Assembly: GCA_008081325.1 (NCBI GenBank)
Contig: VMCO01000202.1
Location: forward strand, 1-5,247
DNA: 5,247 bases
Source: Flavobacteriaceae bacterium
Lineage (GTDB): Bacteria > Bacteroidota > Bacteroidia > Flavobacteriales > Flavobacteriaceae
Reading direction: 5' to 3'
The first letter of the stretch is position 1. Every line of letters begins with the position of its first letter. Under the pieces are notes generated by a model. The model saw nothing but the letters and a program-made list of their open reading frames with translations. It was not told the origin of the DNA and did no database searches. Positions 1 to 5,247 of this stretch are shown piece after piece. Both the position numbers and the translations under genes were made by a program.

Positions 1-49
1 GCAGGGTGGTCTTTTAAGATGTTCAACTTTACCTTTGATAAGAGAATAA
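1..49 (+). CDS. C-terminal end of an amidinotransferase / arginine-deiminase-family enzyme (partial)
   Basis: Only the last 15 codons are in the window, read in the frame starting at base 2 and ending in TAA at 47-49. They give QGGLLRCSTLPLIRE. A glycine pair followed by a few residues and then Arg-Cys close to the C-terminus is the active-site signature of the guanidino-group modifying superfamily (arginine deiminase, dimethylarginine hydrolase, amidinotransferases), where this Cys is the covalent nucleophile; here it is encoded at 20-22. Members act on arginine, methylated arginine or related guanidines in the cytoplasm. The stop lies two bases before the best start of the next gene, itself of the same superfamily, so the two are probably co-transcribed and translationally coupled. 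The substrate cannot be told from so short a tail. A chance open frame is possible but unlikely given the motif and the tight junction. Confidence 0.62.
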   Translation, partial: QGGLLRCSTLPLIRE

Positions 50-51
50 AT

Positions 52-981
52 ATGGATCAAGCTACAAATTCTATATTAATGATAAGGCCGATTAATTTTG
101 GCTATAATGAAGAGACTGCAGGTGATAATCATTACCAGAATAAAGATTCAATTATAAAAAACTCAAATGAGACTGCTCAAAAGGAGTTTGATAATATGGT
201 TAAGAATTTAAAACAAAATGGAATTTCTGTACATGTATTTCAAGATGATGAAAATGATTATACTCCAGATTCAATTTTTCCAAATAATTGGATTTCTTTT
301 CATGAAAATGGAGATGTAGGTTTGTATCCAATGTATGCTAAAAATAGAAGGTTGGAGAGAAAACCAGAGGTTTTAGAATTTCTAGAAAATGAAGGTTTTG
401 TTATTTCCAATATAGTGGATTATTCAAGTGCTGAATCGGAAAATAAATTTTTAGAAGGAACAGGAAGTATGATATTAGATCGTGAAAATAGAATTGCCTA
501 TTGTTCAATTTCAAACAGATCAGATGAAGACTTATTTATCGAATTTTGTGAAGATTTTGAATTTACCCCGGTACTATTTAATTCATATCAGTCTGTAGGT
601 GATAAGAGGCTTTCAATATATCACACTAATGTCATGATGTGTGTTGCTGCAGATTACGTTATAATTTGCCTAGATTCGATTGATGACAAAAAGCAAAGAA
701 AAAATGTAACTGATTTTATAAATGAATCAGGAAAAAAGCTAATCGAAATTTCTGAAAGTCAGGTTGAAAGCTTTGCTGGAAATATGCTTGAGCTTACAAA
801 CGATAACGACGAGAGTATTTTAGTTATGAGCCAGTCAGCTAAGGATTCATTAAATGAAAATCAGAAAAATATAATTACAAAATATTCAAGAATTGTTTCT
901 TGTGATATCAATACAATTGAAGTATGTGGTGGAGGTAGTGCTAGATGTATGATTGCAGAAATATTTTTACCTAAAAAATAA
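52..981 (+). CDS. ctlX: CtlX-type citrulline utilization hydrolase (arginine-deiminase-related, amidinotransferase fold)
   Basis: This 309-residue protein belongs to the pentein-fold guanidino-modifying superfamily and resembles the group labelled citrulline utilization hydrolase CtlX, thought to hydrolyse citrulline or a related ureido/guanidino compound in the cytoplasm. Counting from the ATG at 52, it shows ILMIRPINFG near residue 8, DSIFPNNW at 73-80 (substrate-pocket type motif), LEGTGSM at 134-140 with the likely catalytic Glu135, YHTNVMMC at 190-197 with the likely catalytic His191, FAGNMLEL at 241-248, and CGGGSARCMIAEIFLP at 292-307 with the likely nucleophile Cys299. All catalytic positions expected of a working enzyme are present. 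An in-frame ATG at 19 would add 11 residues, but it would overlap the upstream gene by 31 bases; family members begin near the second ATG, so 52 is preferred. The exact substrate is inferred from family naming; another arginine derivative is possible. Confidence 0.88.
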   Translation: MDQATNSILMIRPINFGYNEETAGDNHYQNKDSIIKNSNETAQKEFDNMVKNLKQNGISVHVFQDDENDYTPDSIFPNNWISFHENGDVGLYPMYAKNRRLERKPEVLEFLENEGFVISNIVDYSSAESENKFLEGTGSMILDRENRIAYCSISNRSDEDLFIEFCEDFEFTPVLFNSYQSVGDKRLSIYHTNVMMCVAADYVIICLDSIDDKKQRKNVTDFINESGKKLIEISESQVESFAGNMLELTNDNDESILVMSQSAKDSLNENQKNIITKYSRIVSCDINTIEVCGGGSARCMIAEIFLPKK

Positions 982-1018
982 TATTATTTAACAGTATATT
1001 TACATCAGATTATAGAGA

Positions 1019-2791
1019 ATGTATATTCAAAACATAATAAGAGACAATATTCAAACTGCTTTAAATGAAATATTTCAGTTTAATACTGATAATATTGAGC
1101 TTCAGCAAACAAAAAAAGAATTTGAGGGAGACGTTACTCTTGTTGTCTTTCCTATGGTCAAAGAATTAAAATCGAGCCCAAAAGAAATTGCTGAAAAGAT
1201 TGGTAGTTATTTGGTTTCAAATAGTTCTGTTGTTTCTTATAATATTGTTTCTGGATTCTTGAATCTTTCAATTGCTGATGAACATTATTTAAGTTTTTTT
1301 AATTCAGTAAAAGAAAATTCAGAATATGGATTTTCTAACACTATTTCTGATGAAGCTGTAATGGTTGAATATTCATCTCCAAATACTAACAAGCCTTTAC
1401 ACTTAGGTCATATAAGAAATAATTTGCTTGGATATAGTATGTCTAAAATTCACAAAGCATCAGGAAAAAAAGTATATAAAACCCAAATTATAAATGATAG
1501 AGGAATTCATATTTGTAAGAGTATGATTGCTTGGTTGGACTATGGTAATGGTGAAACTCCGGTCAGTACTAATTTGAAAGGAGATAAGTTTGTTGGAGAT
1601 TATTACATCAAATTTGACCAGGTTTATAAAAAAGAAGTTGAAGAGCTGATAAAAAGTGGAGCTGACGAAAAAGAGGCTAAGCAAAATGCCCCAATTCTAC
1701 TAAGAGCAAAAGAAATGCTAATTCAATGGGAGTCTGGTGATAAAGAAGTGGTAGAGCTTTGGAAAAAAATGAATGGCTGGGTATATGAAGGGTTTGAAGA
1801 AACTTACAAAAATTTAGGTGTTGACTTTGATAGTTATTATTATGAAAGTGAGACATACTTGTTAGGTAAAGAATTTATTTCTAGCGGATTAAAATCAGGA
1901 GTTTTTTACAAAAAAGATGATGGCTCAGTTTGGTGTGATCTAACCGAAGATGGACTAGATGAAAAGATTGTACTTCGTGCTGATGGAACTGCTGTTTATA
2001 TGACTCAAGATATTGGTACCGCCGTGCAGAGAGTAAAAGATTGCCCTGATATTAACTCAATGGTTTATACCGTGGGTAATGAGCAGGACTATCATTTTAA
2101 AGTTCTTTTTTTAATACTTAAAAAACTTGGTTTCTCATGGTCTGAAAATTTATTTCACCTTAGCTATGGAATGGTAGATTTACCAAGTGGTAAGATGAAA
2201 AGTAGAGAAGGTACTGTTGTTGATGCTGATGATTTGATGCAAGAGATGACTAGTACCGCAAAAGAGATTTCAAAAAATTTAGGAAAGCTAGACGGTCTTT
2301 CTGAAGAAGAGAAAAATAATGTATACAAGACAGTTGGTCTAGGTGCACTAAAGTATTATATCCTAAAGGTTGATCCTAAAAAAAGGATCCTTTTCGATCC
2401 AAAAGAATCAGTAGATTTTCAAGGTAATACAGCCTCATTTATTCAATACTCTTATGCAAGAATTCAATCAATTTTAAATGGAATTAATTTTGATTTATCA
2501 AAAGATAAATATGACAGAAAATTGGAAGACAAGGAAAAAGATTTAATCAAACAAATTGATTTATTTCCTTCAGTTATTAGTGGTGCTGCAAGCTCACATA
2601 ATCCAGCAATGGTAGCAAATTATGTTTACGATTTAGTAAAGTCATTCAATTCGTTTTATCAATCTTTGCCAATTTTAAAATCTGCTTTTGAAGACAAGAA
2701 AACATTTAGAGTTGAGCTTTCAAAATTAGTTGGAATAACAATAAAAAATGCACTATCGCTTTTGGGTATTGGTGTTGTTGATAGAATGTGA
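1019..2791 (+). CDS. argS: Arginyl-tRNA synthetase (class I)
   Basis: The enzyme attaches arginine to tRNA-Arg using ATP and is essential for translation in the cytoplasm. The 590 residues are the usual bacterial length. An N-terminal tRNA-binding additional domain spans about residues 3-85, including FEGDVTLVVFPMVK at 35-48. The Rossmann catalytic core follows, with the HIGH box as HLGH at 128-131 inside SSPNTNKPLHLGH. The KMSKS-equivalent loop is GKMKSREG at 391-398, the form commonly seen in ArgRS in place of the canonical motif. The C-terminal helical anticodon-binding domain starts near FIQYSYARIQ (474-483) and ends in LLGIGVVDRM, matching the family's closing pattern. The start aligns with relatives; only an AGAGA-like purine run lies immediately before it, too close for a good Shine-Dalgarno. 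It lies 37 bases after ctlX and 35 before ffh, so read-through transcription is likely. No defect is visible. Confidence 0.98.
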   Translation: MYIQNIIRDNIQTALNEIFQFNTDNIELQQTKKEFEGDVTLVVFPMVKELKSSPKEIAEKIGSYLVSNSSVVSYNIVSGFLNLSIADEHYLSFFNSVKENSEYGFSNTISDEAVMVEYSSPNTNKPLHLGHIRNNLLGYSMSKIHKASGKKVYKTQIINDRGIHICKSMIAWLDYGNGETPVSTNLKGDKFVGDYYIKFDQVYKKEVEELIKSGADEKEAKQNAPILLRAKEMLIQWESGDKEVVELWKKMNGWVYEGFEETYKNLGVDFDSYYYESETYLLGKEFISSGLKSGVFYKKDDGSVWCDLTEDGLDEKIVLRADGTAVYMTQDIGTAVQRVKDCPDINSMVYTVGNEQDYHFKVLFLILKKLGFSWSENLFHLSYGMVDLPSGKMKSREGTVVDADDLMQEMTSTAKEISKNLGKLDGLSEEEKNNVYKTVGLGALKYYILKVDPKKRILFDPKESVDFQGNTASFIQYSYARIQSILNGINFDLSKDKYDRKLEDKEKDLIKQIDLFPSVISGAASSHNPAMVANYVYDLVKSFNSFYQSLPILKSAFEDKKTFRVELSKLVGITIKNALSLLGIGVVDRM

Positions 2792-2826
2792 TTTTAATAT
2801 GAGTTTTAATTTTTTTATTTTACAAT

Positions 2827-4167
2827 ATGTTTAGTAATCTAAGTGAAAAATTAGATAAAGCCCTACAGGTCTTAAAGGGTCATGGAAGTATAACTGAAAT
2901 TAATGTTGCTGAAACATTAAAAGAGGTTAGACGTGCACTACTTGATGCTGATGTAAACTTTAAAACTGCAAGAGATTTTACACAAAGAGTCAAAGAAAAA
3001 GCGATTGGTCAAGATGTCTTAACAAACCTAAAGCCTGGTCAATTAATGGTCAAAATTGTAAAAGATGAATTGGCTGAATTAATGGGTGGTGAAACTTCTG
3101 AAATAAATTTAAAAGATAAGCCTGCCATAGTTTTAATGTCAGGTCTACAAGGGTCTGGTAAGACTACTTTTACTGCAAAGCTTGCTAACGATATTAGAAA
3201 GAAAAAATCATTAAAACCACTAATGGTTGCTTGTGATGTGTATAGGCCTGCGGCAATTGAGCAATTACATGTGTTGGGAGAAGATTTAGATATAGAGGTG
3301 TATTCAGAAGAAGATAATAAAGACCCTGTAGCAATTGCTAAGGCAGGGGTTAAGCATGGAAAATCTAAAGGTCATAATTTAATAATTATTGATACAGCAG
3401 GTAGGTTGGCAATTGATGAGGAAATGATGAATGAAATATCAAATATTAAGAAGGCTATTAAGCCAAGTGAAATTTTATTTGTTGTTGATTCTATGACTGG
3501 CCAGGATGCAGTAAATAGTGCTAAAGCATTTAACGATGTATTGGATTTTGACGGAGTTGTTCTTACCAAATTAGATGGTGATGCACGTGGTGGTGCTGCC
3601 TTATCCATCAAAAGTGTAGTTGATAAACCTATTAAATTCATAGGAACAGGTGAGAAGATGGATGCGTTAGATGTTTTTCATCCAAGTAGAATGGCTGATA
3701 GAATTCTTGGAATGGGCGATGTTGTTTCACTTGTTGAAAGAGCACAACAGCAATTTGATCAAGAAGAAGCCAGAAAGATTCAAAAGAAAATTGCTAAGAA
3801 TAAGTTCGGTTTAGACGATTTTATGAAGCAGATTCAGCAGATTAAAAAAATGGGGGATATGAAAGATTTGGTTGGCATGATTCCTGGAGCTAATAAAATG
3901 ATGAAACAATCGGGCGAAGAAATAGATAATGAATCTTTTAAACCTATCGAAGCAATTATTAATTCAATGACTCCAAAAGAAAGAGCACTACCTTCTATTT
4001 TAGATCAATCAAGAAAAAGAAGGATCAGCAGGGGATCAGGAAGGTCGGTTGAAGAGATTAATCAATTACTCAAGCAGTTTAATCAAATGAGTAAAATGAT
4101 GAAGATGATGCAGGGAATGGGTCAAGGTAAAATGATGCAGATAATGCAAAATATGAAGGGTAGATGA
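2827..4167 (+). CDS. ffh: Signal recognition particle GTPase Ffh (SRP54)
   Basis: Ffh is the protein half of the bacterial signal recognition particle. It binds SRP RNA and signal sequences of nascent membrane proteins and delivers ribosomes to the receptor FtsY at the inner membrane. The 446 residues hold three domains. The N helical bundle is at about 1-85, with the ALLDADVN motif at 37-44. The G domain is at about 95-300, with P-loop GLQGSGKTT (106-114), DVYRPAA (137-143), DTAGR (189-193), TKLDGDARGG (247-256) and GTGEK (273-277). The M domain runs from about 300 to the end, with the RNA-binding SRKRRISRGSG at 395-405 and a methionine-rich tail (about 421-443) typical of the signal-peptide groove. 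All GTPase motifs are intact. No Shine-Dalgarno precedes the ATG; the leader is T-rich. The stop overlaps the folD start as ATGA. The SRP RNA gene is not in this window. Confidence 0.98.
   Translation: MFSNLSEKLDKALQVLKGHGSITEINVAETLKEVRRALLDADVNFKTARDFTQRVKEKAIGQDVLTNLKPGQLMVKIVKDELAELMGGETSEINLKDKPAIVLMSGLQGSGKTTFTAKLANDIRKKKSLKPLMVACDVYRPAAIEQLHVLGEDLDIEVYSEEDNKDPVAIAKAGVKHGKSKGHNLIIIDTAGRLAIDEEMMNEISNIKKAIKPSEILFVVDSMTGQDAVNSAKAFNDVLDFDGVVLTKLDGDARGGAALSIKSVVDKPIKFIGTGEKMDALDVFHPSRMADRILGMGDVVSLVERAQQQFDQEEARKIQKKIAKNKFGLDDFMKQIQQIKKMGDMKDLVGMIPGANKMMKQSGEEIDNESFKPIEAIINSMTPKERALPSILDQSRKRRISRGSGRSVEEINQLLKQFNQMSKMMKMMQGMGQGKMMQIMQNMKGR
4164..4167 (+). promoter_or_regulatory. ATGA stop/start overlap coupling ffh to folD
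   Basis: The folD ATG (4164-4166) overlaps the ffh TGA (4165-4167). Such overlaps usually allow the ribosome finishing the first gene to restart on the second. The upstream GAAGGG at about 4154-4159 is purine-rich and well placed to act as a weak ribosome binding site. The overlap is seen directly; the coupling is inferred. Confidence 0.7.
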
Positions 4168-5030
4168 TAGTTTTAGACGGAAAAAAAACAAGTAATGATA
4201 TCAAAGCTGAAATTGCAGAATCTGTAAAAGGGATTATTGCAAAAGGCTTAAGACCCCCACATCTAGCCGCAGTTATTGTCGGAGACGATGGAGCTAGTCT
4301 AACATATGTCGGCAGCAAAGTTCGTGCTTGTAAAAGAGTTGGATTTGAGTCTACTCTAATAAAACTGCCTGAAGCAATTTCTGAAAATGAACTTCTTGAA
4401 AAAGTAAACGAGTTGAATGATGATGAAAATATTGACGGTTATATTGTTCAGCTGCCATTACCTAAACACATAGACTCACAAAAAATATTAATGGCTGTTG
4501 ATGCCGACAAAGATGTGGATGGTTTTCATCCAACCAACTTTGGAAAAATGGCTCTGAGTTTACCAACATTTATTTCTGCAACTCCTTTTGGAATAATGGA
4601 GTTATTGAGAAGATATAATGTTGAAACTTCTGGAAAGCATACAGTTGTTATCGGAAGATCTGATATAGTTGGAAGGCCGATCAGTATTTTAATGAGTCAA
4701 AAATCTAACCCTGGGAATTCTACTGTTACGCTTGCACACAGTAGAACTAAAAATATTGAGAAATTAACCATTGAGGCCGATATCATAATTTCAGCTTTGG
4801 GCGTACCAAATTTCTTGAAAGCTGACATGGTAAAAGATGGTGTTGTTATTATTGATGTGGGTATCACGAGGGTGTCTGACAATTCTTTAAAAGGCTATAA
4901 AATTGTTGGTGACGTTGACTATGAAAATGTTTCTAAAAAATCGAGTTTTATTACCCCTGTACCTGGAGGTGTCGGGCCTATGACAATAGCAATGTTATTA
5001 AAAAACACTTTGTTGGCATACAAAGGTTAA
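4164..5030 (+). CDS. folD: Bifunctional methylenetetrahydrofolate dehydrogenase / methenyltetrahydrofolate cyclohydrolase
   Basis: FolD interconverts 5,10-methylene-, 5,10-methenyl- and 10-formyl-tetrahydrofolate, supplying one-carbon units for purines and formyl-Met-tRNA. The 288 residues are the normal length. The N-terminal catalytic domain has YVGSK at 48-52 (Tyr48 and the catalytic Lys52), VQLPLP at 95-100 (Gln96) and DKDVDGFHP at 115-123 (Asp119); these correspond to the Y, K, Q and D active-site set of E. coli FolD. The usual PCTPxG segment reads SATPFG at 138-143, with Cys replaced by Ala, apparently tolerated in Bacteroidota. The NAD(P)-binding part has GRSDIVGRP (164-172), followed by a loop with NPG (182-184) somewhat longer than in E. 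coli, and the closing signature PVPGGVGPMT (265-274). The start codon overlaps the ffh stop (ATGA), implying translational coupling; no separate promoter is expected. Confidence 0.97.
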   Translation: MIVLDGKKTSNDIKAEIAESVKGIIAKGLRPPHLAAVIVGDDGASLTYVGSKVRACKRVGFESTLIKLPEAISENELLEKVNELNDDENIDGYIVQLPLPKHIDSQKILMAVDADKDVDGFHPTNFGKMALSLPTFISATPFGIMELLRRYNVETSGKHTVVIGRSDIVGRPISILMSQKSNPGNSTVTLAHSRTKNIEKLTIEADIIISALGVPNFLKADMVKDGVVIIDVGITRVSDNSLKGYKIVGDVDYENVSKKSSFITPVPGGVGPMTIAMLLKNTLLAYKG

Positions 5031-5247
5031 TTACGAAGCAAAGATTTGATTAAAGTCTTTAAAGGATTTAAATTCTAGTGCATTGCCAGCAGGGTCCATG
5101 AAAAACATGGTTGCCTGTTCACCTGGCTGACCTTCAAAACGTATATAGGGCTCAATTATAAAATCTACTCCTTTCTTTTTCAACTCTTTAGAAAATTTTT
5201 GAAATGTATTCCATTCTAAAACAACTCCAAAGTGAGGTACTGGAACG
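5031..5247 (-). CDS. VOC superfamily (glyoxalase/dioxygenase-fold) protein, C-terminal part
   Basis: Reading the minus strand from the right edge gives 71 codons and a TAA (5031-5033); the N-terminal part lies beyond the window. The fragment begins VPVPHFGVVLEW and ends ALEFKSFKDFNQIFAS. This is one vicinal-oxygen-chelate module: a strand with a metal-ligand His (fifth visible residue, PHFG), a helix, a strand ending DFIIEPYIRF, then GQPGEQATMFFMDPAGNALEF, with a second likely metal-ligand Glu (visible residue 58). The pattern DPxGNxLEFK is characteristic of glyoxalase/bleomycin-resistance/dioxygenase proteins. These bind a divalent metal and act on varied small substrates in the cytoplasm, so the exact reaction cannot be assigned. 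It is transcribed convergently with folD, its stop touching the folD stop, so it is not part of the plus-strand operon. Confidence 0.9.
   Translation of the reverse strand, partial: VPVPHFGVVLEWNTFQKFSKELKKKGVDFIIEPYIRFEGQPGEQATMFFMDPAGNALEFKSFKDFNQIFAS

Noticed and set aside
30..37. TACCTTTG matching the Bacteroidota -7 promoter box pattern TAnnTTTG, just before ctlX.
   Set aside because: It is inside the coding end of the upstream gene, has no TTG-type -33 element at the right distance, and such 8-mers arise often by chance in AT-rich DNA.
995..1002. TATATTTA between ctlX and argS as a possible -7 promoter element.
   Set aside because: It lacks the final G and no -33 element is seen upstream; in a 37-base AT-rich gap this is not evidence of a promoter.
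1460..1684. Antisense open frames within argS, ffh and folD (for example 1460-1684 and 3372-3641 on the minus strand).
   Set aside because: They lie wholly or almost wholly inside well-identified genes, show no recognisable motifs and are expected by chance opposite conserved coding sequence.
2372..2395. Inverted repeat GATCCT / AGGATC with an A-rich loop followed by CTTTT inside argS, looking like an intrinsic terminator.
   Set aside because: It lies in the middle of an intact argS and encodes the well-conserved segment VDPKKRILFDP. The stem is only 6 bp and the T-run is short, so coding constraint explains it.
2801..2821. T-rich run before ffh as a possible terminator tail for argS or promoter for ffh.
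   Set aside because: No hairpin precedes the T-run and no recognisable -33/-7 pair is present; AT-rich intergenic composition explains it.
5040..5060. Weak hairpin AAAGA / TCTTT just past the folD stop.
   Set aside because: A 5-bp, nearly all-AT stem with an 11-base loop is not stable enough to call, and it is inside the VOC coding region.
5096..5110. Perfect inverted repeat CCATG-AAAAA-CATGG shortly after the folD stop, a possible terminator for folD.
   Set aside because: The stem is only 5 bp, with no following T-run, and it falls in the coding part of the VOC gene, where it encodes the conserved TMFFMD stretch.

Overview
The window is AT-rich chromosomal DNA that looks like a member of the Bacteroidota, most likely a low-GC and possibly marine flavobacterium. 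The Ffh N domain, the ArgRS stretch around the KMSKS-type loop and the ArgRS C-terminus read like the flavobacterial versions of these proteins. Clear Shine-Dalgarno sequences are absent before most starts, which is normal in that phylum. This placement rests on recalled family resemblance, not on a search.

Layout: five genes lie on the plus strand in a tightly packed series. First come the last 15 codons of an amidinotransferase/arginine-deiminase-type enzyme (ends at 49). A full-length CtlX-type guanidino/ureido hydrolase follows (best start 52, ends 981). Then come argS (1019-2791), ffh (2827-4167) and folD (4164-5030). The gaps are 2, 37 and 35 bases, then a 4-base ATGA overlap between ffh and folD. 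A sixth gene, the C-terminal part of a VOC (glyoxalase/dioxygenase-fold) protein, comes in on the minus strand, and its stop codon directly abuts the folD stop. There is no gene-free stretch longer than 37 bases, and I see no RNA gene, mobile element, CRISPR array or convincing terminator.

How the genes fit together: the first two are members of the same Cys-His-Glu guanidino-modifying superfamily placed back to back. They probably act on arginine or its derivatives (deimination to citrulline, then citrulline breakdown). argS next door also uses arginine, to charge tRNA-Arg. ffh (signal recognition particle GTPase) and folD (one-carbon folate metabolism) are housekeeping genes sharing the transcription direction and probably an operon. 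The window is mostly ordinary core genome. The part most worth a second look is the left edge, where the tandem amidinotransferase-fold pair also settles the true start of ctlX.
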